A model generated the notes under the pieces. That model did not search any database, was not told the origin of the DNA, and saw nothing but the letters and a program-made list of their open reading frames with translations. The translations under genes were made by a program, and so were the position numbers. This document shows positions 23,276 through 35,643 of a stretch of DNA of 64,000 nt, piece by piece (position 1 is the first letter of the stretch; each line of letters opens with the position of its first letter). The DNA comes from Siphonodentalium dalli (taxonomy: Eukaryota > Mollusca > Scaphopoda > Gadilida > Siphonodentaliidae), in NCBI GenBank assembly GCA_032622095.1, contig CP136069.1:128073123-128137122 (forward strand), read 5' to 3'.

Positions 23276-23575
23276 CTGTGAATGCATTGGCCTAACAATT
23301 GTTTACAATTTGAATAAAAAACAATTTGTATTCTTTAACAATTTTATAATTTCACCCATACAGAACCCCAGACAAACATGAGCAGACGACACTCTTCTAT
23401 ATGCTTCTATATATGTGTGGGGCTCCCTTCAGGGTAATGGATGTTTTTTATTTTAAATTGTAAGAAACATTTATTTTAAAAAAAATGATAAAAAATTGTT
23501 AGGCCAATGCATTCTCTTATATATGCGAGGCGACCTATGGTCGACTCGCATATATAAGAGAATGCATTGGCACAG
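23276..23575. mobile_element. ATGCATTGGCCTAACAATT-bounded MITE with terminal hairpin
   Basis: GAATGCATTGGCCTAACAA at the left and its inverse near 23498-23516 bound about 240 bp. The right end continues into a 67-bp hairpin (23504-23571) whose arms read CCAATGCATTCTCTTATATA and its inverse. A truncated relative lies at about 26455-26560. Confidence 0.65.
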
Positions 23576-24237
23576 GGTATTTTAGGCTGTTGAAGCTTTA
23601 TTTGGGCGTTTTTGGCCGTTTTGTTGGGTAAAGGGTTAAAGCTCGGTTCGAATTGAACTTAATGCGCTCGGTTATATATATATATTCGAATGTAATTGGG
23701 ACTCATTAGATGTCCTCTATTTATTTGTAGTGTTAAGCTAGCTATAGTATTGGAGTTTGTAGAAATATTGAACGTAGTCAGGGGTGAGAACTTCGCCATT
23801 AGTCAGGAAGAGATATTCCATGAGGTGAATTTATGTCAACTTCCGATGAACATGTTGAAACGTAAAACAATCCATATCTAACGCATATCTAAAAAAAATC
23901 CGGTATATTATAGTCCACGCCGGACACAGATAGATATAATCCTAAGACCAACAAGCAGATTCAATTCGATCACACTATAGCGGCTAACGAAATCGACATA
24001 TTACTGTTACAGTACTACAAATTCAATTCGACTCATTTGAACCCCAAACTATGTTTACGATATTTTGGAAGTAGAATACGAGAGATCGATAATACCAATA
24101 TACAGGTTTTATATACTATAACAGCTAGTTAAAATGATAGCAGTGTTCCAGCTATTATGCATGTTAGTTTTACCACATCATGGTGAACGCTATGTGTTGG
24201 TCCATGCTGAAGACATAGACAGATCACAACGGCATCT

Positions 24238-24362
24238 TAATCGAGAATCTTTTATCGAATGAGTTGCGGATGGCGTAAGGATATATTTCGCGAGGGCGTA
24301 GCTCGAGCGAAATATATCTTTGCGCCGTCCGCAACGAGTTCGATAAAAGATTCGAGATTATG
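24238..24362. repeat. 125-bp imperfect palindrome
   Basis: TCTTTTATCGAA ... GATATATTTCGC on the left mirrors GCGAAATATATC ... TTCGATAAAAGA on the right, with a loop of about 15 bp around GGGCGTAGC. It is probably a tiny foldback element. Confidence 0.7.
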
Positions 24363-24849
24363 ATGCAAGTTGTGTTCTGTATTTATTCTACACCGTTCAG
24401 TCAAATAAGTTAAATCCATGAATGTCACCTCCATTGTTACTATAGCTATCTTTATTGTGATTTAAGTCTGACAAATAACCAGTAATTATGGGGGGGGGGG
24501 GGGGGTCACCGGAAGCGGATGGTCATCTTTCTTGGCGACAACGTCAACAAGAATAGTTCCGGCTTGTATTCCACTAGAGGTATAAACTAATATGTATTCA
24601 ATGGCTGGGGTTACGTTGAATACATGTGCCTCACATCAATGGGTGTGGAATAAAATTAGGGAACCGAGTGTTCTAAATTCTATGACTTGAATAAGTCTCT
24701 GTATGTAACGTATGTATCCGCCCACACATTCTGATCATCTGAACCTGACCAACTGGGGTCAATAATATAAGATTTCTACACGCGTAATTGCAAGTTGCAT
24801 TTACTTTAATGAACAATACTGCACATCGATTGTGCTTTGTTATGGTGAG
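24363..24849. other. Unique spacer with poly-G run
   Basis: A run of 17 G residues lies near 24490. No gene or repeat unit was recognised around it. Confidence 0.5.
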
Positions 24850-25698
24850 ATTGGCTGCGGACACACGTATCGCAGTAGCGATTGCACAGTTGGTGTGACA
24901 ATTTATTATGGTGGAGTTTGGTGACAATTGGTCGTCATATTTAATATGCCATAGCCAACCATGTTGCCCGCTGAGTTTCCGCACAATGAGTCTACTGGAC
25001 TAATTAACCCATTGGGTTTCACAAAGGTTGATATCTACTCATCACGTTTTGCTAAATTGAATTCGCTACGATATATATAATTGCACGATCGATCGCTCAG
25101 AATTGTGTTTGATCGTGGCCTGGTGGCAATTCCTCGTTCACTCACATATCATGCGCGTGGTACGTTTTTTATATGATCTCAATGCATGTTTATCTACTTA
25201 TATTAATTTCATGAGTATTAAGACAGTTCCCCAATTGACGTTCTTTTAGTTTGCATTCAATATGACACACTGTCCATGTGTTAACATGATAATATCAATC
25301 AGAAATATCAATCAGAAATATAAAGAGGGGATTGGTTGGGTGGGGGAGGGTGCTCATTTGTTTTCACGATAAATTCGCGTATGTGGTATGCTCTTTAGTA
25401 AGAACAATCATGACTATTGACAGAAATAGGTTATTCATTAAGTTATCAAGTGGACTTGTGTGTTAGCATGCACAATAATTATAACACTGTGTGTTTAGTA
25501 GAGATCAACAGCGACAAGACTTTCAGGTAGATACATCCTTGAGAGATCGACCGTAGCTGATAGAGCATGGTAGACTCATTGTGCGAATTTGCAGCGGGCG
25601 ACATGGCTTACAATTGTCACCAAACTCCACCATAATAAATTGTCACACTTAATATGCCATCGCTACTGTGGTACGTGTTTCCGCAGCCATTCTTATTA
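24850..25698. mobile_element. Foldback-like inverted repeat pair
   Basis: Two arms of about 140 bp, 24850-25000 and 25563-25698, are inverted copies of each other. They share TGTGACAATTTATTATGG, GGAGTTTGGTGACAATT and CGCACAATGAGTCTAC. About 560 bp of unassigned AT-rich DNA lies between them. The arms are clearly diverged. Confidence 0.6.
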
Positions 25699-26161
25699 GT
25701 AATATACTTGATCTTAGAACAATATTAATAGAAGCGGCCTATGGTTATACACCATTGACTTTCTTATTTCTGTCTTGTAATTTACACGTACATGTATATA
25801 AGTTTGATAGTATAGGGTCCGTGATGTAATAGAAGCGAGTGATATTTCATTGCTTCAAACCAGTCAGTTAAAAAGTGTACATCAGAATATTCTGTTATGT
25901 AGTTGCAGGGATATACATATAAACATATGACAGATTAATAAACGTACATAATGTGTCCTATTTACTATGTGAATGCCTAGATAATAAATTCAACAAACGA
26001 TGGTCGTGAACATTTCCTATGCGATAACTACTCGTCAACGATGCTTTGGTATAGCCAGGGTTAATCGCGAAATGACGATTCAGGCATCGAAGATCTTCCC
26101 ATCGATTTTGCAAGACATTGGTTATATATCTCGACAAGGAGTCTAAATCAATGCAAGTGAT
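25699..26161. other. Unique spacer, no gene seen
   Basis: Nothing recognisable beyond short AT-rich runs. Confidence 0.45.
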
Positions 26162-26454
26162 TTAACCCGTTCAGTGCCAGGGGCCGATCTCATCGGCCCT
26201 AATTTACGGTCTGTAAAATCGGCCCTAAAAAAATATTAAAAAAAAATATTTGTTTTGTTGTTTTTTTTTGGTTGAATTTTTTTTGGGTATGCTAGCTTAA
26301 GCATGCTATAGCGAATATAAAAACAAACTGGATAAAACCTTAGGGGCATGTTATAACTCAAAACTATCACCAGGTATTCATACTAATAATTTTGATGCCC
26401 ATGAAAAACGTAAGATTCCCTGGCACTAAACCTACAAAATACTGAAAGAGTTAA
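26162..26454. mobile_element. TTAA-flanked MITE, piggyBac-like
   Basis: TTAA at 26162-26165 and 26451-26454 bounds 285 bp. Left end CCCGTTCAGTGCCAGG; right end, reverse complement, CTCTTTCAGT with TTTAGTGCCAGGG a little further in. A CCCTTTCAGTGCC-like end plus a TTAA target is typical of piggyBac MITEs. It sits beside a fragment of the ATGCATTGGC MITE. Confidence 0.65.
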
Positions 26455-26868
26455 AGAATATAATACAAAATTATTAAAATTGTAAAAAATTGTAAAAAAT
26501 AATAACAAATGATGAAAAATTGTTAGGCCAATGCATTCTCTTATATAATGATGATACAAAAATCGGCGACTTTCAAACGACCTTATAGAACCCAGCACAA
26601 GTGCAAAAGAGTTAGTGATGTTTTTGATTAATGAAGCGACTAACGTAATAGTTTCTGCCTATTACCACGCTTTAGCTACCATTAAAGGGGAATTGCCCAG
26701 TTCGCGAGGTCTGATGTTTGACAAAGGAATGCTATGACATTACCGCCGCCACTCAGACAAATAGCTACGGACTGTGACAAATCACATATGCGAATTTAGG
26801 TCGTCTGGCATATCTCATGATGTATCTTGTATACTACGTATTTGATCAGATAATCTTAACGAGTGTCT

Positions 26869-26975
26869 TCAGAATTAAGAAGGGTAGCGTTAGTCTTGAT
26901 TGGAAGTTATTAACAAGTGAGTAGAGTTAATAACTCCCAATCAAGACTAACGTCACCTTTCTTAATTCAGAAGGT
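26869..26975. repeat. 107-bp palindrome
   Basis: CTTCAGAATTAAGAA ... TAGTCTTGATTGG on the left mirrors CCAATCAAGACTA ... TTCTTAATTCAGAAG on the right, with a short loop. A hairpin of this length suggests a minimal foldback element. Confidence 0.75.
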
Positions 26976-28814
26976 ACGAGTGAGATGTCCATCCAATTTA
27001 AACGATTCATGATCCACGATTATATGCGATTCATTATTCCTGACCGTCACTATATTGGCCAAGCCATATTTCCAAAATGAACTCTGATTTTGGAAAGTTT
27101 AACCCATCATATTAGGATATTATCTCAGCCAACTTGACGAGTTTCCGTTGGAAAGTTTATTTTCCGAGTATTTCTTAAACCTGCCTGTAGGTGACGACAT
27201 AACAAAATAAGGTGTGTTTTGCTAAAGTTTTACTTGGGGAGGGGGTGGGGGGGGGGCTCTACTGAATCATGACAAGAACGCGATGATGTAAATTAAGGGC
27301 AGTACTGAGCTGGTATTGGAAATATATAATTTATTCTGAATAGCTGATTCATGGTCCAAAGTCTGAACATTATTATTACGGGGAAGGTCAAGTGACCAAT
27401 TTTGAATGGGGATTTCCATGCAAATCTCCGCAGCAAAAGTTATATGAAGCAGTTGCTTGTGCACAAAAGCAGCCATAGCGTAAAACAGACATAACTTTTA
27501 ACAGTTACTGGTTGCGGGGCTTGGTAAATAAAAAAATTTGCTATACATTTATTTTTGAGAATTTTTTATTGGAATAACAACACATATATAACCTATTTTT
27601 TGAAAGTCAAAATAAAATTAAATAACTAAATTCATCAACTTTCTAAAGGAATATATTCTAAGCCGACCCGCTAGATAAATATGTATTGTTTTCAATGCCA
27701 CACAAAGTCACGCCCTGAAATATTTGCAACCCTGTAACTTTTTCCTGGCGAGATTTTCATGGAATGGCCCATTCAAAAACTGGTAACTTGACCTCCTCAT
27801 TAAAGGAACATTGTTATAGGATTACTCTCGTTGAACAGTTTTTCCGCCAGTTTCATTAGAGCTTATTTATACTCCCTCCCCCATTTCCCCAGAAGAATGT
27901 TGCGTTGTATTATTAATCAATCAACCGGCAATCATTCCAGCGTCTGCACAACTCGCACCTAATTGTCTGTTGTTGCATGAATGCTCGGTTCGTTGATCTC
28001 TTGGTATAGATTAGATTATATTTTATTTTGCTAACATCCATAGACATGTTGACAATTCAATGATACAGAAACTAGTATAACATTATGTGTATATACATTG
28101 CGTATATAACGTAAGTATAATTGGTTTCTATATATTATACTGTGATGTATAATATATATCATAATCTCATTTAAAGCTGTGATGTGTAAAAGTAAGAAAA
28201 TAGAAAATAGAAAATCGGTCGGGTACACTGTCGTGTGACTGAATGTTATCGGGGATAACATAATAAGCAGACCGAGGCCCATTGATTTCCATTATGGTCC
28301 CCACGGTGCCACCCAGTCACACGAAAGGCCACACAACACTTCCTACGCTACTAAAGCTGGTATAAATTAGTGTGAATGAAACTTATTGTGGAACCTACGC
28401 AGTGCATATGACATTCCTCTCGTACTTCCATCCCATCATTTCTGGCAGTTTAGTTTAGATAAGCCCATGATGACTGCAGGTGTTGTATAGAAATGGCAAG
28501 TGGTATGGTACCGGTGGCGGATTGAATGAAAGCCCTACATGCATTCATGGTAAAATACATGACCAAATCGGAACATATATACCACCAAGGGCAATCAATC
28601 CTATGATGTGTCAAACATGTCAGTCCTTCATACCACTCGGCCCTGAACGTCATTCCACCACCCCACTGTGCCCAATAATTGGTTGGCTTGGAAAGCCCAT
28701 GCTGACCACAGACGTTGCCAGTAGAAACAATGCAAGGTGATTGGGTGACATTCAGTTGAAAGGACAGACAGATGCACACCAAAATTTAGACCACAATGTA
28801 CCCTAGTAATAGAC
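26976..28814. other. Unique AT-rich DNA, no gene seen
   Basis: A G-rich tract lies near 27240. Frames of 83 to 110 codons occur on both strands near 28031-28282 and 28450-28782, but I recognise no domain, signal peptide or coding bias in them. Confidence 0.5.
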
Positions 28815-29690
28815 ATAGTCCGACTCCTCTACATGTACGTCCTTCATTCGCTTGAATATCTCGTCTTATACTGAAAAATTCCAGTCTTTAATATTGCACG
28901 AGGGATGAATTAGTTTGGCGTAATCATTCCATATGCTCACATATGTATAGAAAAAGCTGTTTCCTCCATTAGTCTGAACATTCGGTGGTGTTAATCTGAA
29001 ACAACCAGATCTTACGCAATAAGAGGAATGTGAGCTAGTAAGAAGCAAATTTTCAATTAGATAGCTTGGAAGAATTCCATCCATTATTGTTTTTATAAAA
29101 AAAACAACCTTCCTCTGTTCTACTCAGTATTTTACTGGAAGCAAATTAACTTTTCTAAATTCATCATATCCAATATGAGAAAATTTTGGAAGGTTCAGGA
29201 TGAATCTTATCAACTTGTTCTGAAAAATTTGCATCTTGATCTTTGTTTTGCAGCTCAATCCTGAGAACTATGAACAGCATACATAGTCATAGTTTATTTG
29301 TTGTCGTCGTCAGGAAACTAGCCTTCCTATACAAGAATGAATTTGAGCCGCGCTAATGACTTTGCCAAAACCATTTCTGTCATTTCCTCCCATGAGAGGC
29401 GCTGATCCAAAATAGCTCCTAAGTATTTTACCGATTGGGTAGGCTTAATGTTGATTCCATTGAAGCTGAGTGAGAGCTCTGGGTGTTTATGCAATCTACG
29501 TTTTTATCCAAATATGATAGACTCTGTTTTACCGAGATGCATTGACAGTTTATTGTCAACTAGCCAATTATATATTGACCATGTTCATGCACAGAGTCTG
29601 CTCGATGGAATCGACAATTAAAGCGGAGTCATCAGCGTACACCCTTAGTTTATTTCGCGCTCCGTTTGTATAATGTTTCGTTGTTTCTTG
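28815..29690 (-). mobile_element. 5'-truncated LINE remnant (CR1/Jockey-like)
   Basis: Read on the minus strand, a YADDSALIVD polymerase motif C lies at about 29610-29640. It is followed by NWLVDNKLSMHLGKTE (about 29530-29575), KYLGAILDQRLSW (about 29390-29430) and the usual C-terminal region with FILNLPKFSHIGYDEFRKVN (about 29150-29220). A last open stretch of 72 codons covers 28866-29084. The pieces lie in different frames and the fingers and the endonuclease are absent, so this is a dead, 5'-truncated copy. It is too short to assign a clade. Confidence 0.8.
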
Positions 29691-29909
29691 GTATACAGTG
29701 GACGCGTGGGCTCTTTATTTATAGAATGGGAATTTTTGGACGGATTAAAAGTCGAACTGCGACCCGGAGGCCGAGTCCGGTCAAAGGTGTAGTTGCGAAT
29801 TTCAATTTCAATTGTTATTCGGATGACAACAAATTCAAGGCGATTAATTCTATGAGTTGGTCATTCGTGAAACCAATATATTTTATCTATATCTATATTT
29901 GCGAATGTA

Positions 29910-29940
<31 letters not shown>

Positions 29941-30049
29941 GTTCTATCGAAATTCACAGGGGACCATCTAGATGACGCCAAAGGGGTCTACTAGGAGTAA
30001 CTTTTTACGAGAAAGATAATGGTCGGGGTTAGAATTTTCTAAAGTGACG

Positions 30050-31240
30050 CCGTTGTTGTCAGGGGCAGAAAAGGGGGAGGGGCAGAAAAAAAAATTGTCG
30101 CCGATTGCCACCAAACTTATATATAATCATCCCCATAATATGAGGAATCTAATGGCGTGGTTTAAATATGGCAAAACTCGCGCCGTTCGCGTCAGGGGTG
30201 CCCGGAAGGGGGGGGGGCAGATTTTTTTCTGTCGCCGATTGCCACAAAACTTACATATAATCATCCCCATGATATGAAGAATCCAACGATGTGGTTTAAA
30301 TATGTCAAAAGTGGCGTCGTTTGAGACAGGGATGAACGGAAGGGGAGAGGGGCACCAAAATTTATAAAACTTATTTTAGCGCCGATTTCCACCAAATTGA
30401 TATATATTCTTCTTCATGATACAATGAATCTAATTGTGCGATTTAACAACGCCAAATTGTTGTTTTTGAATGAGAGATTGGGAGGGGTGGGCACTGAATT
30501 TGATAATAAGTCGCCGATTGCCACCACACTTATACAAAATCATCCCCATGATATGAGGAGTCTAATGGTGTGGCTTTTATCTGTCAAATGCGGCCTCATT
30601 CGAGCCAGGGTTGCATTGAAAATTGATGCACAATTGTTTTAGCGCCAATTTCCACCAAATTGATACACGTTCTTATCCATGATACTAGGAATCTAATCGT
30701 GATTTTAAGACGCCATAGTGGTGCTGTTTGGATGAGAGATGGAGAGGGGAGGGATTGGCACCAAATTTGATAACAAAATTGTTTAGTCGCCGATTATCAC
30801 CAAACTTATAAACAATCATCTCCATGATATCAGGAGTGTAATCGTGTGGTTTAAGGATGTCACAAGTTGGGCCATTCGAGTCAGTGGTGTATAGAGATGA
30901 GAGGGACACAAAAAGATATATCTATATGTTTAGTTCCGATTTCCACCAGATTGATACATATTCTTCTCCGTGATACGAGGAATCTTATCGTGTGGTTTAG
31001 ATACACCAAAATGGTGACCTATGGGTGAGAGATATGGGGACCTTAAATTTGATACGAATTTGTATACTCGCCAATTTTCACCAATTTCATATATATGCAT
31101 CTCTAATCTCTAATGAGTCTTAGTGTGTGCAGCTTGAGTCCGAAATAGGGACGGGAGCGTCACCAACATTGATACAAAATATTTTTAGTACCAATTACCA
31201 TCAAATTCAGACACGTTCTTCTCAAATGATACAAGAAATA
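30050..31240 (+). repeat. Diverged tandem repeats inside the Helitron
   Basis: Units of roughly 130-150 bp with a common core: CGCCGATT-CCACCAAACTTAT, CATCCCCATGATATGAGGAATCTAAT and TGTGGTTTAA, then a variable G/A-rich part. Copies start near 30100, 30233, 30382, 30508, 30650, 30785, 30935 and 31070. Divergence between units suggests an old array. Confidence 0.75.
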
Positions 31241-31400
31241 AAATCGTGCTGTCTGTATGTCTGTGTGCGTTTTATATATAACTTCACGCGGTACAATCGA
31301 GATGGCGCCAAGGCGTTCTAAGAGGGGTAACTTTTTACAAGGAAGATAATGGAGCGGGTTAAAATTTTCTAAAATGACGCTGTTGGTGGGAGGGAAAATT
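31240..31400 (+). repeat. Second, internal Helitron 5'-end module
   Basis: GTCTGTATGTCTGTGTG, then GATGGCGCCAAGGCGTTCTA, GGGTAACTTTTTACAAGGAA and AAAATTTTCTAAAATGACGC. This parallels 29908-30055 in order and spacing, but TCTATATCTATA is not clear in front of it. Confidence 0.65.
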
Positions 31401-32681
31401 AAAAAAAATATGGTGAAATAGTTTTGTCGCTGATTTCCACCAAACGAATACATAATCACCTTCGCAATATGTTCGAGTCAGCGTTGCATCAACAATTGAT
31501 TTAATAAACCAAATTCCACCAAATTCATACATGTTTTTCTCTAATGATATACCATGAATTTAATCACATTTGGTGTCGTTTGCGTCACGGATGGCGAGCG
31601 GATATGCACTCTCATTGATAATATTGCTATTCGCCGATATCCACATATAAGTTATATACAGTCACCAGGCCATCTCCATATCATTTAAAGTAGTTGGGCG
31701 TTCACATTTCACAATCCCGACATATGGTGACCCACATAAGTCACTTGAACAATTGTATCTTCTTAACAGTCATATTTATATGGGAATGACAATCAAGGCA
31801 TTCACACAATGAGCTAGCAAAAAGAGATAACTAGAAGAAGCATTAAACGTATATTTATCATTCTATTGAAGAGATACATATATTCGTGCAAACTGAGAGA
31901 CCTCGAACCGTCAGAGGATTGCATATATATAATAACAAAATTTAGTCTGTTCCATTCAATACAGTTTCCACAAAAAGTTACAATTTGTCAAGAGATATGG
32001 AAGGCCTGTTCAAAAATAGTGGTCACAGTGTGCAGTAAAATATAGTTTCTTCTGATATACAAGAAACTGCAGTTAGTAGCACAAGACTTTTCAGGATCCT
32101 ACCAATACTGACATCTGACAAGGGTTTTAGTACAGACTCATCGACTGACATAAACTCAAAATCTCGCTCTGTGCCTGTAGCTGATATATTTGCGCAGCAA
32201 CATTTCGTTTAAACTAAGAATATTTAGCCAATATATAGCACCATGAATAGAGGAGCACCTGGAAATTTCTTTGAAACATCTGTATCTTCATGGAGATATG
32301 ATAGCCAGGTGTCCTCGAGATAATAGTCCAACCCACTAGATTGATTGATACATCTCAATATGTAAAACCCAATTATCATCTTTTATCGAACTAATGTGTT
32401 TATAATGTTCATGTATCATATTATAACGTCTAATGTATACGCAGTTGTAAATACATATATACTTCATTATTGGTGGAACGGATTAATCGCGATAAACAGA
32501 ATGACAATTGACAAGGTGAGCCACTACTTATATTCCATGACTGTAATAATCATGTTTTGTGATGCTATTTGAATATACGATTTATGAGAAAACGTATAAC
32601 ACTTTAAGCAAGAGCATTCTCTATTCCCAACAAATATCCACAGCATACATTAACCTGGGCAACGCCGGGTAACCCTGCTAG

Positions 32682-33410
32682 TATTCTATAATTACACTCA
32701 TGGGTATATAATATATATGATCTTGGGCGTGTTACCATTTCTGACTATGGTTTTCTTGTAGTTAACTGCTGCCGCCACATCATTAGGGTCTGTATGGACA
32801 TTATCTTAATGGCATGTAATGATCTCCGCCTGTGTTGCCACACGGTATACAAATCAGAACAAGTTATATATTGAGGAGCAATTAATATCACGACATGGAG
32901 TGCTTTTTAAAGAAGCAGGCGCGATTATATAGCGCAACACGGACATTTGGTAACACCCACTATTGCAATATTAAGCACGAATTATCGCAATTTTGAGCGT
33001 GACAAAATTTTGTTCATGCTGAACCTCTTGCCACTATTGATAACTGCAACTCAGAGATTGGTGCATCGGAACCAATGTATCTTGAAGTTTGAAACTGCGT
33101 ATGACGTTTCAGGATTGTGAATGGTAATAGTCTTTCAGCGGAGTCATTTGTATGGTTTTCGTGTTACTCCCGCTGTATCTTTCCTCTGGAAAATGGCCAT
33201 AATATCAACAACACATCACACAAAATCATTTAGTAGTGAAGAAGTTAAAGGGAGACTGTATTTCAATTTCAATAAATTCCCGGTAATAACAACGATCTAG
33301 TATCGATAATACATAAACACAAATTTGTCATTTGAGTCGAAGAATCAGAATACTTTATTTCATGACATAACATAGTATATAAAATATAAACATAGACATA
33401 ATAAGAAACA
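32682..33410. other. Unique spacer, no gene seen
   Basis: Lies between the Helitron 3' end and the palindromic element. Nothing recognised. Confidence 0.5.
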
Positions 33411-34244
33411 TAAGGGTGCATTTACACTGATATAGAACTGTATACAGATATGTATGAAGTCACGTTTCGCGCATTACTGTGATCACAATATGATTACTAA
33501 TAGTGAACGGGCGCTGATCAGTACTCTGGTAATTGACAATTCACTACGAGTCGTTTCAGTTTAGGCCAGACATAAAAATGGATCAACTATCAGCAGACAA
33601 CAGCGATTTGGTATGTGCCGCATGTATTTAAAGTGTATCCTTATACCACTTGATAGCGGTTCGAAGAAAGAATGAAAATCGCATAGGAATACACAACAAA
33701 CAACCGTGTGCACAAATAGAGAGCACCCATATAGATTTAGATGGCGATTCCACCAAGATTTAGGATTTCAGGTGATCATCTATATATTTATAGGTCTCCA
33801 GTTTGATACAATCTGGGCGGTGGCCATTTTGGATCTGTGTGGAATGGGTATGCACCCTACAACACCCTTTATTTGACCAAATGTAGTAAAAATTCCAATG
33901 GCAATGTTGACCCAATGTAGGACAATATTTTTTCCTTAAATTAACTAACAGTTTTTGACTGGCCACGGAAAGGGACCAGGACATAATCTTTCCAAGTGTT
34001 GGAAATTTCAAACCTGACACCAGCCCCCATAAGGTTGGAAAACTTCCAGCTGATGGCCATTCCAGCCCAAAAATTTGATAAAAAGTAGGAAATTATGCAA
34101 ATATTGGTCCGAAAACTATACCCCCCCAATATAATGTTTGAAAATCAAACTACAAGTAGTATGGGGGGCTCGTTAGACCCACATCTAAAAATATAATTTT
34201 TGGGGGTTAAAATTGTTTGTACTAAAATATTCCCAAAAAAAAAA

Positions 34245-34385
34245 ATTCAAAACCCAAAACTTCAAAAATTTCAAAAACTTTCAAATATTTCAAAAATTTC
34301 AAAAACTTCAAAAATTTCAAAAAACTTCAAAAATTTCAAAAATTTCAAAAACTTCAAAAATTCCAAAAACTTCAAAAATTTCATT
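34245..34385. repeat. TTTCAAAAAC-type low-complexity run, left arm
   Basis: Irregular repetition of TTTCAAAAA and CTTCAAAAA. Mirrored at about 42812-42935. Confidence 0.9.
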
Positions 34386-35017
34386 ATAATGAAGATGACG
34401 AGCAACCAATTTTCGACTGGCCTGAGGCATTACGTTATGGAATGAATAACAACAGCGGATCAGAATGCATACATATAGTACGTCACTTGGACATTTTATC
34501 AGTTTATCACGTGATCACTAAATGTGACAATCGGGTATCCACCGATGCCTGCAATGTATTATTTATAATAATTGGACTCATTGATCTCACGTAAATAATA
34601 CTCTTAGTTGTTCCAATAAAATAGTTATCAAATTCGATTACCAATAGATTTGACTGTGGAATATAATGACCTTTAACTTATTTATCGATCTAAAGGGACA
34701 CTCATTATGAATGAATGTTAACAATACAAGCGCACGAATGAAGAGCGTTAAACATATACGAAATTACTACACGAATGAATTGAACCTTGAAATTTATATT
34801 TCACATCTTACCAACAACAGCTACAGACATAATCATAGTGTTATACTGTCTTGCATGTACACACGCTATGACATCATTAAAGGCGGACAATCCACTCACG
34901 GTGTGACAACAGATACAGACATAGGCATAGTGTTATACAGTCTGCTATGTACCCACGCTATGACACCATTAAAGTACATTGGATGTTAGGTCTATGACTC
35001 TTGAGTATGCACCAATC

Positions 35018-35312
35018 AATGAGCAAATGAGCAAAAAAAATGAGCAAATGAGCAAAAAAATGAGCAAAAAAATGAGCAAATGAGCTAAAAAATGAGCAAA
35101 TGAGCAAGAAAATGAGCAAATGAGCAAGAAAATGAGCAAATGAGCAATAAAAATGAGAAAAAAAATGAGAAAAAAAATGAGCAAATGAGCAAGAAAATGA
35201 GCAAATGAGCAAGAAAATGAGCAAATGAGCAATAAAAATGAGCAAGAAAATGAGCAAATGAGCAATACAAATGAGCAAATGAGCAAGAGGTGAGCAAGTG
35301 AGCAAGTGATCA
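35018..35312. repeat. TGAGCAAA-type repeat, left arm
   Basis: Repeats of TGAGCAAA and TGAGCAAGAAAA. Mirrored at 41765-42182. The Ser/Phe/Leu/His-rich frames that run through it on the minus strand are by-products. Confidence 0.92.
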
Positions 35313-35643
35313 TGTCGATAATAAAAAGCAGCATTTTATAGATCGAAAAGAAATTTTGTCAGAATATTGTCATCAACTCAATCAAGATCTCAACGAAACG
35401 CATTATTGACATCGATAACTATCATGGTGCATTGGCATTCATGGCCAGACAAATTTAATTCGTGTGTCTACAATACAACCTACCTATCCAAATGTCAATG
35501 CAATTATGAGTGATTTCAATATGAGCACTCTATTATATAGATATGTGTAACCTGGTGACATGATGAAATCGATTGTGATACAAAGCTAAAGTACCGCCCC
35601 ATATGGCAGATACATAGCTAAAGTACCGCTCATAGAGCAGAAG

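Larger units (their letters stand above)
21373..23996. mobile_element. Foldback-like element with inverted repeats of about 95 bp
   Basis: The left end (21373-21470) and the reverse complement of the right end (23900-23996) share GCCGCTATAGTGTGATCGAATT and a CCGGC-TGGACTATAA segment. In addition, about 260 bp just inside the left end (21476-21735) recurs in the same orientation just inside the right end (23638-23895), so the two halves have both direct and inverted relations. The middle holds smaller palindromic insertions. No transposase frame is visible. Confidence 0.6.
29886..32681 (+). mobile_element. Non-autonomous Helitron
   Basis: The 5' end TCTATATCTATATTTGCG follows an A and runs into (GTCT)n and a TAACTTTTTAC block, a familiar Helitron 5' pattern. 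The 3' end is a GC-rich hairpin around GGGCAACGCCGGG, then CTAG at 32678-32681 with T next, so insertion was between A and T as Helitrons do. The interior has no Rep/helicase frame. It is built of about nine to ten diverged repeats of roughly 130-150 bp with CGCCGATTGCCACCAAACTT, plus a second 5'-end-like module near 31240-31400. Confidence 0.82.

Noticed and set aside
28450-28782. 110-codon minus-strand frame and an 86-codon plus-strand frame
   Set aside because: They overlap each other, have no recognisable domain, and lie in unassigned DNA beside a LINE remnant.
34958-35334. Ser/Phe/Leu/His-rich frames resembling membrane proteins in the TGAGCAAA runs (also 41744-42239)
   Set aside because: Translations of a short tandem repeat, open in three overlapping frames.
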